Shown piece after piece: positions 1 to 7,784 of a DNA stretch of 10,726 nt. A program made the translations under genes and the position numbers. The DNA is taken from NCBI GenBank assembly GCA_903643055.1, contig CAHJWV010000002.1, forward strand, positions 1 through 10,726. The letters run 5' to 3'. Position 1 is the first letter of the stretch, and every line of letters begins with the position of its first letter. The notes beneath the pieces were generated by a model that saw nothing but the letters and a program-made list of their open reading frames with translations, was not told the DNA's origin and made no database searches. This DNA comes from Burkholderiales bacterium. GTDB taxonomy: Bacteria > Pseudomonadota > Gammaproteobacteria > Burkholderiales > Burkholderiaceae.

Positions 1-1
1 G

Positions 2-1435
2 CCGGTACTGCGGCTCGATGCGATCGAAGCCGAAGCCAAGGTGGTGCCTTCGCTGGAGATGTCTTCGGCGCTGGCGCAAGTGCCCGATCCATCGGCCTCC
101 AGTTCTGCGGCGCGTTATACCGATCCCGATGTCGAACGCCATCGCGTCGAGCTTGAGCGCTTGCGCCAGATGGAGTCTTCGCTGCAAAGCCTGCGGCAGC
201 AAGGCATCGCGACGCAGAAGCTGCTTGCGGACATGCAGGAACGTTTGCGTGACGCTGAAGCGGGCCGTTATGCCAATCCGCTGGTCTATGCCTTGGCCGG
301 ATTGTGCGGCGTGTTGGCGGTGGCGCTCGCGGTGATGTTCTGGTTGCGCCGGCGCGATCGTTTGTCCGCCGGCTGGTGGGTGCCGCCGGACGCTTCGGGC
401 GGCCCGGCGCCGGAGGCCGCTGCAGCCGAGCCGGTGGGCGGACCTTCTGCGCCGAGCCATTTCACTTCCGATCTGAATGATGCGCAGGAAGCCCCGGGCG
501 CTGGCTTGCGGCGGTTCTCGGCATCGACACCGCTGCGACCGCCCATCGTGACCGCTGGCACGCCCGCAGCTCAGCCTGCGCCCGATTTGCAGCCGCTGGA
601 ACTCAACGGCGATGACCTGCGGACCTCGGCTCTGACTTCGGCGTCGGCCTCAGGCGCGCGCTCGCAACCACCGTCATCGCTGACCTTCGATCTGGAATCC
701 GGTATCGGCGAGCCGCGCCGGCCGATGTCGGCCGAGGAATTGATCGATCTGGAACAGCAGGCCGAATTTTTCGTTGTGCTCGGCCAGGACGATGCGGCGA
801 TCGATCTGCTGATGGGCCATGTGCGCAGCACTGGTGGCGTGAGCCCGTTGCCTTACATGAAGCTGCTCGAGATCTATCGGCGGCGTGAAGAGCGCGAGCC
901 GTATGACCGCATTCGCGAGCGTTTCAATCGCCGCTTCAATGCGTACGCGCCGGAGTGGGGCGTCGACCCGGAGCAAGGGCTCGACATCGAGGGGTATCCG
1001 GAAATCTGCCAGCGCTTGCAAAACGCCTGGCCGCGGCCACAGCACGCGATGGACATGCTGGACGCCGCGCTGTTCAAGCGCGATGCCGGCCCGGTCTTCG
1101 ATGTGCCGGCCTACCGCGAACTGCTGTTCCTCTATGGCATTGCGCGTGACCTGGCCGAGCACGACACCTCACCGCAAGAGATCGATCTGCTGCTGCCTTT
1201 CAATGAAGAACCGACGCTGGCTGCCTTGAGCGAATCCGAAGAGACGGCTGCGGAAAAAACCTTGCCTTTGCCGCAGATCAGCGAGATGGGCAAGATGGGC
1301 GAGATCGCCAGCCAACCCGCGCCAGAGGCGAAAGAAGACCTGCACTTTTCGCTCGACCTCGATGTGTCCAGCGATCCGATGCCCATGCCGGTGTTGACCT
1401 TGGTGGAGACGGACGACGATCGGCCGAAGCGTTAG
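2..1435 (+). CDS. FimV-like inner-membrane protein, C-terminal part (5' end outside window)
   Basis: The frame is open from the left edge to the TAG at 1433-1435, leaving 477 residues, so the true start lies upstream. Seen in order: a charged heptad-like stretch at about residues 43-88, probably a coiled coil; one strong membrane segment at about 93-115, followed by RRRD, which places the C-terminus in the cytoplasm; a long low-complexity Ala/Pro/Ser-rich linker (about 125-240); a helical domain at about 244-401 opening with AEELIDLEQQAEFFVVLGQ; and an acidic tail. A periplasmic coil, one membrane segment and a cytoplasmic helical-repeat domain match the plan of FimV/TspA proteins, which help assemble type IV pili and polar machinery. 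The LysM/FimV N-terminal domain that would settle the call is not in the window. It could instead be an uncharacterised TPR-like membrane protein. The gene converges on ybdL, 54 bases away. Confidence 0.62.
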   Translation, partial: PVLRLDAIEAEAKVVPSLEMSSALAQVPDPSASSSAARYTDPDVERHRVELERLRQMESSLQSLRQQGIATQKLLADMQERLRDAEAGRYANPLVYALAGLCGVLAVALAVMFWLRRRDRLSAGWWVPPDASGGPAPEAAAAEPVGGPSAPSHFTSDLNDAQEAPGAGLRRFSASTPLRPPIVTAGTPAAQPAPDLQPLELNGDDLRTSALTSASASGARSQPPSSLTFDLESGIGEPRRPMSAEELIDLEQQAEFFVVLGQDDAAIDLLMGHVRSTGGVSPLPYMKLLEIYRRREEREPYDRIRERFNRRFNAYAPEWGVDPEQGLDIEGYPEICQRLQNAWPRPQHAMDMLDAALFKRDAGPVFDVPAYRELLFLYGIARDLAEHDTSPQEIDLLLPFNEEPTLAALSESEETAAEKTLPLPQISEMGKMGEIASQPAPEAKEDLHFSLDLDVSSDPMPMPVLTLVETDDDRPKR

Positions 1436-1453
1436 CCATGGCGGGAGCCTGAA

Positions 1454-1474
1454 CTCGGGCTTCGCGTGCCCGAG
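1454..1474. terminator. GC-rich hairpin between convergent fimV-like and ybdL genes (weak terminator candidate)
   Basis: A perfect 7-base inverted repeat, CTCGGGC / GCCCGAG with the 7-base loop TTCGCGT, lies in the 54-base gap between two convergent stop codons. It has no T-run on either strand, so it is not a canonical intrinsic terminator. Its position suits a transcription roadblock or an RNA 3'-end stabiliser. Confidence 0.3.
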
Positions 1475-1489
1475 GCCAGCCGTCGCTGC

Positions 1490-2656
1490 TCAAAGCCTGG
1501 CGAGCCGCTCCAGCGCACGCTGCAGCGTGTCGTCTTTCTTCGCAAAGCAAAACCGCGCGAGCTTTTGTTCGAAGCCCTGCGAATAAAAGGCCGACAGTGG
1601 GATCGCTGCGACGCCTACCTCGGCGGTCAGCCAACGGCAGAAGGCTTCTTCGCCGAGGTCGCTGATGTTTGAATAGTCGACGCTTTGAAAATAGGTGCCG
1701 GCACTCGGCAAAAGCTTCAGGCGTGTCGTTGCCAGGTCGGCGCGGAACAGATCGCGCTTGCGCTGATAGAAGGCACTCAATTGCAGATAAGGCGCCGGGT
1801 CGGCCAGATAGTCGGCCAGGCCTTGCTGCATCGGCGTGTTGACGGTGAACACGTTGAACTGATGCACTTTGCGGAACTCGGCCATCAAAGACGCGGGCGC
1901 GGCCACGTAGCCGATCTTCCAGCCGGTCACGTGATAGGTCTTGCCGAAGCTTGATACGACGAAGCTGCGCGCGGCCAGCTCCGGATGGCGCGCCACGCTC
2001 TCATGTTGCGCGCCGTCATAGACCATGTGTTCATAGACCTCGTCAGCGATGACGATGACGTTGGTCGGCCGCAGCAGATCGGCCAGTTGCGCCATCTCGG
2101 CCGCGGTCCATACCGTCGCACCCGGGTTGTGGGGCGTGTTGATCACGATCGCGCGGGTGCGTGGCGAGAGCGCAGCCGCAATGAGGTCGAAGTCGGGCCG
2201 GAAGCTGCGTGGTGTCAGCGGCACATGCACGGCCTTGCCGCCAGCCAGTTCGATGTTGGGCTCATAGCTGTCGTAGCACGGGTCGAGCACGATCACGTCG
2301 TCGCCGGGGTGAACCATCGCGAGGATCGCGGTCAGGATCGCTTGCGTGGCGCCTGCCGTCACGGTGACTTCATTGCCGGGGTGATAGGCATGGCCATAAA
2401 GGCGCTCGATCTTGGCGGCGATCGCTTCGCGCAGGGACAGCAGGCCCGGCATTGGCGGGTACTGATTGAGGCCACGGCGCATCGCAGCGTTCACGGCATC
2501 GACCAACTGCGGGTCGCAGTCGAAATCCGGAAAGCCTTGACCCAGATTGACAGCGTCATGCTGCTGTGCGAGCGCCGACATGACGCTGAAGATCGTGGTG
2601 CCCACACGTGGCAGCCGGCTGATGATGGATGGGGTGGGAAAGGCGTCAGTGCTCAT
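1490..2656 (-). CDS. ybdL: Methionine aminotransferase, PLP-dependent class I (YbdL family)
   Basis: This is a fold-type I PLP aminotransferase. The E. coli homologue YbdL prefers methionine, which suggests exchange of methionine with 4-methylthio-2-oxobutanoate, for example in methionine salvage. From recall, the protein resembles E. coli YbdL along its whole length: GTTIFSVMSALAQQ, NLGQGFPDFD, NTPHNPGATVW, ADEVYEH and SSFGKTYHVTGWKIGY. Counting from the ATG used here, the Schiff-base lysine is K239 (in SSFGK), the PLP-ring aspartate D205, the PLP asparagine N177, and the carboxylate-binding arginine R368 (in ARFCFA). I chose the ATG at 2656 (388 residues, close to the 386 of E. coli YbdL, 7 bases after cysB). 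An upstream ATG at 2680 adds 8 residues and overlaps cysB by 17 bases. Neither start has a clear Shine-Dalgarno sequence. It is the last gene of the minus-strand run, so cotranscription with cysB is likely. Confidence 0.9.
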   Translation of the reverse strand: MSTDAFPTPSIISRLPRVGTTIFSVMSALAQQHDAVNLGQGFPDFDCDPQLVDAVNAAMRRGLNQYPPMPGLLSLREAIAAKIERLYGHAYHPGNEVTVTAGATQAILTAILAMVHPGDDVIVLDPCYDSYEPNIELAGGKAVHVPLTPRSFRPDFDLIAAALSPRTRAIVINTPHNPGATVWTAAEMAQLADLLRPTNVIVIADEVYEHMVYDGAQHESVARHPELAARSFVVSSFGKTYHVTGWKIGYVAAPASLMAEFRKVHQFNVFTVNTPMQQGLADYLADPAPYLQLSAFYQRKRDLFRADLATTRLKLLPSAGTYFQSVDYSNISDLGEEAFCRWLTAEVGVAAIPLSAFYSQGFEQKLARFCFAKKDDTLQRALERLARL

Positions 2657-2663
2657 GGCGTGG

Positions 2664-3608
2664 TCAAAGCTGATAGTCATCGGATTCGCCGCCCATGGCG
2701 CGCATGATCAGCGCGCGGCTCAAGCGGTCGGACAGCATTTCGGCAAACGCAAACACGAAGTTGCGCAGGTAGGCACCGCGTTTGAATGCAACGCGGGTGA
2801 CGCTTTGGCCAAAGAGATGGCCGACTGGGCGCGAGATCAGGTCGCCCAGCGGGTCGGCTTCGCGCACTGCGATCTCCGACAGGATGCCCACACCCAGCCC
2901 GAGTCGCACATAGGTCTTGATCACGTCGGCATCAATGGCCTCCAACACGATGTTGGGCTTGAGCCGGCGCGCGGCAAAGGCCTGGTCGACGCGGGTGCGC
3001 CCGCTGAACGACGGGTGATAGGACACCAGCGGCTCCAGGGCCAGATCTTCGAGCGCGATGCGGTCTATCAGCGCCAGTGGGTGGCCGACCGGCATCACGA
3101 CCGCATGCTGCCACTCGTAGCAGGGCAGCGTCACCAGCTCTTCAACGTCGGCCAACGCTTCGGTCGCGATGCCGATGTCGGCCACTTCCTCCATCACCAT
3201 CTGCGCCACCTGCGCGGGCGAGCCCTGATGCAAGCTGATGTTGACTTTCGGGAAGCGCTTACGAAGCTGAGCCACCGGTTCCGGCAGGAAATAGCGGGCC
3301 TGGCTGTGGGTGGTGGCGATCGACAGCGTGCCGGCGTCTTGTTTCGAGAATTCTTCGCCGATGCGTTTGAGGTTGCCGACCTCGCGCATGATGATCTCGA
3401 TGGATTTCAGCACCTGGACGCCCGGTTCGGTGACGCGCCGCAGGCGCTTGCCGTGGCGCGCGAAGATGTCGACACCCAACTCGCCTTCAAGCTCCAGGAT
3501 GGCCTTGGAGATGCCAGGTTGAGAAGTGAAAAGGGCCTTCGCGGTCTCGGTCAGATTGAGTTGGCGGCGAACGGCCTCTCGGACAAACCGGAATTGATGC
3601 AGGTTCAT
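2664..3608 (-). CDS. cysB: LysR-family transcriptional regulator CysB
   Basis: CysB is the LysR-type activator of sulfate uptake and assimilation. In enterobacteria its inducer is N-acetylserine or O-acetylserine. The N-terminus MNLHQFRFVREAV, the winged helix-turn-helix around residues 20-60 (AKALFTSQPGISKAI) and the length of 314 residues are diagnostic of CysB/Cbl rather than a generic LysR protein. Effector-site positions known from CysB structures are kept: T100 and Q103 in ATTHSQARY, T149, and W166 in CYEWQH. The usual threonine at 202 is serine here (SFSGRT). VLEAIDADVIKTYVRLGLGVGI and PVGHLFG are further family signatures. It lies between cbiX and ybdL on the same strand, and this fits control of sulfur metabolism. 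A hairpin abuts its start codon and the Shine-Dalgarno is weak. Cbl is the nearest alternative, but a lone copy in a betaproteobacterium is normally called CysB. Confidence 0.93.
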   Translation of the reverse strand: MNLHQFRFVREAVRRQLNLTETAKALFTSQPGISKAILELEGELGVDIFARHGKRLRRVTEPGVQVLKSIEIIMREVGNLKRIGEEFSKQDAGTLSIATTHSQARYFLPEPVAQLRKRFPKVNISLHQGSPAQVAQMVMEEVADIGIATEALADVEELVTLPCYEWQHAVVMPVGHPLALIDRIALEDLALEPLVSYHPSFSGRTRVDQAFAARRLKPNIVLEAIDADVIKTYVRLGLGVGILSEIAVREADPLGDLISRPVGHLFGQSVTRVAFKRGAYLRNFVFAFAEMLSDRLSRALIMRAMGGESDDYQL

Positions 3609-3611
3609 ATT

Positions 3612-3636
3612 CCAGAGCAGTATGTGGACTGCCTGG
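3612..3636 (-). promoter_or_regulatory. Inverted repeat directly upstream of the cysB start codon
   Basis: In the cbiX-cysB gap, CCAG-A-GCAGT is followed by a 6-base loop and then ACTGC-CTGG. This gives nine base pairs with one bulged base. The repeat ends 3 bases before the cysB ATG (3606-3608), so on the transcript it covers the place where the ribosome binds. It could be an RNA hairpin that limits cysB translation or an operator, since LysR proteins often regulate themselves. No T-run follows it, which argues against a terminator. The pairing is seen; the role is inferred. Confidence 0.4.
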
Positions 3637-3642
3637 ATTATT

Positions 3643-4041
3643 TCACTTCGTGTCTGAGGTAGCCAAAGTCAATGCGGCTTCGGCCAGGGCCTGAACAACG
3701 CTGTCGATCTCACCAATCGCGGGTTGAAGCGACCAGGCGATGCCAGGGTGCGCTTGCGACAGGGCATTCAGCAGCAAGGGCAGGTCTTTGCGCACGTGGC
3801 CGCCCGCGCCGAGGAAAAGCGGAACCACGGTGACCCGTTTGCATCCGGCGGCCGCGAGTTGGGTGCCGGCTTCGGGCAAGGCCGGACTCATGAATTCGAG
3901 ATAAGCCAGCTGAACGGCCAATCTGGGCTCGCGGCTGCGAACAATGCTGACCACGGCTTCAAACGGCAGCGCCCAAGCGGGGTCGCGGGCGCCGTGTGCG
4001 AACAGGAGAAGGCCCTGCATCCCTTGCATTTGCTGGCTCAT
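3643..4041 (-). CDS. cbiX: Sirohydrochlorin chelatase, single-domain CbiX type
   Basis: CbiX-type chelatases insert Fe2+ or Co2+ into sirohydrochlorin. In an organism using siroheme this is the last step toward the cofactor of sulfite and nitrite reductases. The 132-residue length matches small single-domain CbiX enzymes. Seen: LLLFAHGARDP, with the metal-binding His at residue 16, and VVPLFLGAGGHVRKDLP, with the second His at residue 82; a conserved Glu lies at 49 (YLEFM). The ATG at 4041 is 9 bases after the lptG stop; in-frame ATGs at 4029 and 4020 are alternatives because conserved sequence begins only at about residue 11. The neighbour cysB suggests the product feeds assimilatory sulfite reduction, so iron is the more likely metal, although the sequence alone does not separate iron from cobalt. 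Confidence 0.85.
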   Translation of the reverse strand: MSQQMQGMQGLLLFAHGARDPAWALPFEAVVSIVRSREPRLAVQLAYLEFMSPALPEAGTQLAAAGCKRVTVVPLFLGAGGHVRKDLPLLLNALSQAHPGIAWSLQPAIGEIDSVVQALAEAALTLATSDTK

Positions 4042-4050
4042 TTCGCTGGC

Positions 4051-5160
4051 CTATCGATATCTCACCAGCCAACTGAACGCAGCAAATGACAGCAGAAGGT
4101 AGAGCAGGCTCGGCGTGGCGGCAACGATCCACGGCGTCCAGTTCTGCAGCAAGCCGAGGTGCGCTGCGATGTTGTTGAGCAGCACGAAGCTGATGCCCAG
4201 CATGATGCCGCCGAACACTTTCAGGCTGATGCCGCCGGCACGCGCATGCAGGTAAGCGAAAGGCAAGGCCAGGCCCACCATCACCAGGCAGGCGAGCGGA
4301 TACAGCGCGCGTTTCCAGAACTTGATCTGATAGCGCTGCGCGGCTTGTTCGTTGTCGGCCAGATGGGAGATGTAGCGGAACAGCGCCATCGTCGACATTG
4401 AGTTCTCCGGCAGCACGGCTGCGGTGACGACTGCGGCCGACAAGGTGCTGCGCCAGACGTAAGTCGGAAGCTTCTGCTCGATCACCTGCGGTGAGGCGCC
4501 TGCCTTTGCCGATTGCCAGTCGATCAGCGACACGTCGTTCAAGTCCCAGCTGCCATCGGGTGCGACCCGACCGCTGGCGGCGCCGATGCGGCGCAGCAGT
4601 TGTCCGTCAGTGTCTGACTCGAACACGCGAATGTTCAATAGCTGCCCCTCGGCGCCGGCGCTGCCAACATTGACTGAATAAAAGCGCTCGCCTTGCTCCG
4701 TCACATTGCGGTCTTTGAGCCAGGCACCGGAGTTGCCGAGCCGGTAACCGCCGCGGTAGCGCGCCTGCAGCTCGGCGGCGGCTTTCTCGCTCAGGGGCGC
4801 CAAATAGTCGCCGAGCACGAAGGTGCCGATACCGAAGGCCACACCCAAGCCCATCAACAACATCAACGCGCGCCCCGGCGCGAGCCCGCCGGTGCGCAAG
4901 ATGGTGAACTCCGACGACTGCGCCAGGCGAGACAGCGCATAGATGGTGCCGATCAACACGGCGATCGGCGACAACTCATACAGATGCGCCGGCAGCTCGA
5001 GCAGCGAATAGATCGCGGCATGCAGCGCGGAATAGTCTTTGTTGACGTCGGCGAGCTCGTCGACGAAGTCGATGAAGAAGAAAAGCGACAAGAAGGCCAG
5101 GGCGACAAACAGCACCGAGCTCAGGATGTCTGCGTACAACAGGCGGCGAACGGTTTTCAT
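4051..5160 (-). CDS. lptG: LPS export ABC transporter permease LptG
   Basis: LptG pairs with LptF and the ATPase dimer LptB2 in the inner membrane to extract lipopolysaccharide and push it along the LptC-LptA-LptD bridge. I start it at the ATG at 5160, giving 369 residues (E. coli LptG has 360). This opens with MKTVRRLLYADIL and overlaps the lptF stop as ATGA. The open frame extends 16 residues further upstream, but those codons lie inside lptF. Seen: YptP/Q (LptF/LptG) architecture, with three membrane segments (about 12-31, 62-82 and 97-118), a periplasmic beta-jellyroll region (about 120-280), and three more segments (about 283-303, 313-332 and 343-365). The coupling-helix region SSEFTILRTGG at 82-92 contacts LptB. 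It is translationally coupled to lptF and followed after 9 bases by cbiX. Confidence 0.93.
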   Translation of the reverse strand: MKTVRRLLYADILSSVLFVALAFLSLFFFIDFVDELADVNKDYSALHAAIYSLLELPAHLYELSPIAVLIGTIYALSRLAQSSEFTILRTGGLAPGRALMLLMGLGVAFGIGTFVLGDYLAPLSEKAAAELQARYRGGYRLGNSGAWLKDRNVTEQGERFYSVNVGSAGAEGQLLNIRVFESDTDGQLLRRIGAASGRVAPDGSWDLNDVSLIDWQSAKAGASPQVIEQKLPTYVWRSTLSAAVVTAAVLPENSMSTMALFRYISHLADNEQAAQRYQIKFWKRALYPLACLVMVGLALPFAYLHARAGGISLKVFGGIMLGISFVLLNNIAAHLGLLQNWTPWIVAATPSLLYLLLSFAAFSWLVRYR

Positions 5161-6266
5161 GCGGTGGCTTTCGCTGGCGTACATCGTGCGGGCTTGCGCA
5201 AGGACCAATGCGTTCCGTGATCACGCCACCACAAGAGCCCAAGGCCCAAGCTCAGGGCCAGCCCATGCGTCAGCACGAAGGCCGAGGCGATCGACAGCTT
5301 GCCATTCGAGACCCAGGCCTGCGAGAGATTGATGAGGTTGTAGTAGACGACGAAGGCCAGCAGCGCAAAGAGCAGGTTCCAGTTGCTGGCGCGGCGAGGC
5401 TGCGTGGCAGACAGGCCGACGGCCAGCAGCAGCAGATTCACCGAACCGATGATCATGCCCACGCGCCAGGCCAATTCACCTTGCGCCCGGGTGTCGGGTG
5501 CCAGCAGCAAGTCGAGTGTGGGGCGGGCTTTCGGCGGCAGCGCTGAAACCCCGTTGAGTGCATGTTCGCTGGCCTGGATGCGATAACTGTCGAAGCGGGA
5601 GACCGTTTTCTCGCCGCTCTTCGAGTTCTTCTCGTTGCGTTGCCCGCGTTCGAGCACGAGGAACTTGGCGTCAGCCGTGTTCTCGACATGGCCGCTGCGC
5701 GCGGCCGTTACCGATTCGCCATCGCCTTGCTGCGAGAGGATGAAGACATTGCGGCCGTCACGGCCCTCGTCATCTGCCCGCTCGATGAAGAAGACGCGGT
5801 TTCCATCGCGCGAGGTCTGGAACTGGCCCGGCGCAATGCGCGACAGGTCGGAGCGTTGCTCGAAGCGGCCCTTCATCTCGGTACTCTGCTGATTGACCCA
5901 GGGCCACACGAACAGCGTCAGCAAAGAGACCAGCAGCAGCACAGGCCAAGCCAGCCGCATCACCGGCCGCACGAAGCGCGACAAGCCGACGCCGCTTGCA
6001 AACCAGATCGCCATTTCGCTGTCACGGTACATGCGGCCCAGCGTGGCCACCACCGCGACGAACAGTGACAGCGTCAGCATGGTCGGCAGATTGGCCAGCG
6101 CGAAGTAGCCCAACAGCAGCACGACGTCTTGTGGAGAGATGCGGCCCAGCGCCGCCTGGCCCAGCGTACGGATCAGCGCCATCGTCAGCACGATGGTCAG
6201 GATCACGACCAGCGTGGCGCCAAATGTGCGCGACAGGTCTCGCCTTAGAGAGGAATCGAATAACAT
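5157..6266 (-). CDS. lptF: LPS export ABC transporter permease LptF
   Basis: LptF is the second permease subunit of the LptB2FG lipopolysaccharide extractor. Its 369 residues are close to the 366 of E. coli LptF. Seen: the N-terminus MLFDSSLRRDLSRTFGATL, with membrane segments at about 15-35, 49-76 and 102-123; a periplasmic jellyroll at about 125-262 containing PGQFQTSRDGNRVFFIE; and membrane segments at about 266-286, 296-316 and 328-347. RDSEMAIWFASG at 81-92 is the characteristic coupling-helix motif. The N-terminus aligns with other LptF proteins, so the ATG at 6264-6266 is well supported, yet no Shine-Dalgarno precedes it. It is the first gene of the minus-strand run, divergent from pepA with 26 bases between start codons, and it overlaps lptG by 4 bases. 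lptF next to divergent pepA is also the order in E. coli. Confidence 0.94.
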   Translation of the reverse strand: MLFDSSLRRDLSRTFGATLVVILTIVLTMALIRTLGQAALGRISPQDVVLLLGYFALANLPTMLTLSLFVAVVATLGRMYRDSEMAIWFASGVGLSRFVRPVMRLAWPVLLLVSLLTLFVWPWVNQQSTEMKGRFEQRSDLSRIAPGQFQTSRDGNRVFFIERADDEGRDGRNVFILSQQGDGESVTAARSGHVENTADAKFLVLERGQRNEKNSKSGEKTVSRFDSYRIQASEHALNGVSALPPKARPTLDLLLAPDTRAQGELAWRVGMIIGSVNLLLLAVGLSATQPRRASNWNLLFALLAFVVYYNLINLSQAWVSNGKLSIASAFVLTHGLALSLGLGLLWWRDHGTHWSLRKPARCTPAKATA

Positions 6267-6292
6267 CGTTGGATTCAGAATTGGGTCGCATT
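6267..6292. promoter_or_regulatory. 26-base divergent gap between lptF and pepA starts
   Basis: Both start codons are supported by conserved N-termini, so this gap is real and short. It cannot hold two ordinary promoters with untranslated leaders, so promoter elements must reach into the opposing genes. Weak -10-like hexamers are present: TAACAT at 6261-6266 reading toward pepA, and CATAAT (complement of 6290-6295) reading toward lptF. Neither has a good -35 box at 16-18 bases. The assignment is tentative. Confidence 0.35.
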
Positions 6293-7762
6293 ATGGACTT
6301 TAGACATCACGTTTCTTCCCCTGGGGCCTTGTCTTCATTGACGGCCGATGCATTGCTGCTGATCGTCACCGTCGATGGTGTCGATGCCGAACTGGACGAA
6401 AAGCTGGCTTCACCGTTGAGCGAAGCCATGGCCCAAGGTGACCTGCAGCTCAAGGCCGGCCGCAGCCTTTACCTGCACCGTGTTGCAGGCGTCAAAGCGT
6501 CTCGCATATTGGTCAGCGTTGCGGCGTCGGCGACCCCGAAAGCCTTCAAGGCGGCCGTCGCGAAAGCCTTTGGCGAAATCAAAAGCCTGGGCGCCAAGAA
6601 TGTGCTTGTGGCCTGGGGCCATGATGGCGAATTGAACGACCAACATGCGGAAGCGGTGATCACCGCAGCGGTCGATGCCACTTATTCCTATCGGCATACC
6701 AAGCCCAGCGCGCCTGCTGCATCCTTGATCGACAAGGTGACGCTGGTCTGCAGCAAGCCGCAGGTCAAGGCAGTCAGCGCGGGTCTTGTGCGTGGTCAAG
6801 CGGTCGGTGCGGGTGTGAGCCTGGCGCGCGAATTCGCCAATCGTCCAGGCAACCACTGCACGCCGACTTATCTGGCCGAGCAGGCGAAGAAACTCGGCAA
6901 GGAGTTCGATCTCAAGGTCGAGGTGCTGGAAAAGAAAGACGTCGAGAAGCTCGGCATGGGCTCGTTCCTCGCTGTCTCGCAAGGCTCCGAAGAGCCGTTG
7001 CGATTCATCGTGGCGCGCTACCAGGGCGCGGCCAAGACGCAGGCGCCGATCGTTCTCGTCGGCAAGGGCATCACCTTCGATACCGGCGGCATCTCGATCA
7101 AGCCTGCTGCCGAGATGGACGAAATGAAGTACGACATGGGGGGCGCGGCCAGCGTGCTGGGCACCTTGCGCGCCGTGGCTGAACTCAAGCCGAAGCTGAA
7201 CCTGGTCTGCATCATTCCGTCGTGCGAAAACATGCCGGACGGCCGCTCGGTGAAGCCGGGCGATGTGGTGACCAGCATGTCGGGCCAGACCATCGAAATC
7301 CTGAACACCGATGCCGAAGGGCGATTGATCCTGTGCGATGCACTGACCTATGCCGAGCGTTTCAAGCCCGCCGTCGTCATCGATGTGGCGACCTTGACCG
7401 GCGCTTGCGTGGTCGCGTTGGGTCATCATCATTCGGGCTTGTTCACGGCCGATGACGCGCTGGCGACCGACCTGCTTGCCGCCAGCCAGTCATCTCAAGA
7501 CTCGTGCTGGCGCATGCCGCTGGATGACGAATACGCAGAGGGACTGAAGAGCAACTTTGCCGACATGGGCAATGTCGGTCCACGTGCCGGTGGCGCGATC
7601 ACCGCAGCGGTATTTCTGAAGAAGTTCACCGGCAAATACCGCTGGGCTCACGTCGATATCGCCGGCACGGCTTGGAAATCGGGCGCCAACAAAGGGGCGA
7701 CGGGTCGTCCCGTGCCGCTGTTGACGCACTTCGTGCTGGCGTTCGCTGGCGCGCAGGCTTGA
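6293..7762 (+). CDS. pepA: Leucyl (cytosol) aminopeptidase PepA, family M17
   Basis: PepA is a hexameric two-metal aminopeptidase that removes N-terminal residues, leucine preferred. In E. coli it also binds DNA in Xer recombination and carAB regulation. The frame stays open upstream to 5996, but the start is the ATG at 6293: MDFRHHVSSPGALSS aligns with the E. coli N-terminus MEFSVKSGSP, and the upstream codons lie antisense inside lptF. This gives 489 residues. All M17 active-site positions are present, each offset by 12 from E. coli: metal ligands K258, D263, D281, D340 and E342, and catalytic K270 and R344 (in GKGITFDTGGISIK, KYDMGGA and the signature NTDAEGRL). The N-terminal macrodomain-like part is about 1-165. 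holC follows after 22 bases, the same order as E. coli pepA-holC. Confidence 0.96.
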   Translation: MDFRHHVSSPGALSSLTADALLLIVTVDGVDAELDEKLASPLSEAMAQGDLQLKAGRSLYLHRVAGVKASRILVSVAASATPKAFKAAVAKAFGEIKSLGAKNVLVAWGHDGELNDQHAEAVITAAVDATYSYRHTKPSAPAASLIDKVTLVCSKPQVKAVSAGLVRGQAVGAGVSLAREFANRPGNHCTPTYLAEQAKKLGKEFDLKVEVLEKKDVEKLGMGSFLAVSQGSEEPLRFIVARYQGAAKTQAPIVLVGKGITFDTGGISIKPAAEMDEMKYDMGGAASVLGTLRAVAELKPKLNLVCIIPSCENMPDGRSVKPGDVVTSMSGQTIEILNTDAEGRLILCDALTYAERFKPAVVIDVATLTGACVVALGHHHSGLFTADDALATDLLAASQSSQDSCWRMPLDDEYAEGLKSNFADMGNVGPRAGGAITAAVFLKKFTGKYRWAHVDIAGTAWKSGANKGATGRPVPLLTHFVLAFAGAQA

Positions 7763-7784
7763 GGAGCTGTTCGTCGCGCGGGCC

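Noticed and set aside
674..1162. A 162-codon open frame antisense to the FimV-like gene
   Set aside because: Frame shadow of the helical domain; no start signal or motif.
2547..3662. A 371-codon open frame on the plus strand opposite cysB
   Set aside because: It is the antisense shadow of cysB and the end of ybdL in GC-rich DNA. Its translation is rich in His, Gln, Arg and Asp with no recognisable domain, while the minus strand encodes a full CysB.
5161..5208. An LptG start 16 residues upstream of 5160
   Set aside because: It would overlap lptF by more than 50 bases and add a non-conserved sequence. The ATGA overlap at 5157-5160 gives the usual LptG N-terminus.
5996..6292. A 99-residue N-terminal extension of PepA, since the frame is open upstream
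   Set aside because: These codons lie antisense within lptF, the translation is Arg/Pro/Ser-rich noise, and the PepA family begins at the ATG at 6293.
6410..7432. A 340-codon open frame on the minus strand opposite pepA
   Set aside because: Antisense shadow of a fully conserved PepA. The translation is His/Arg/Gln-rich with no motif.
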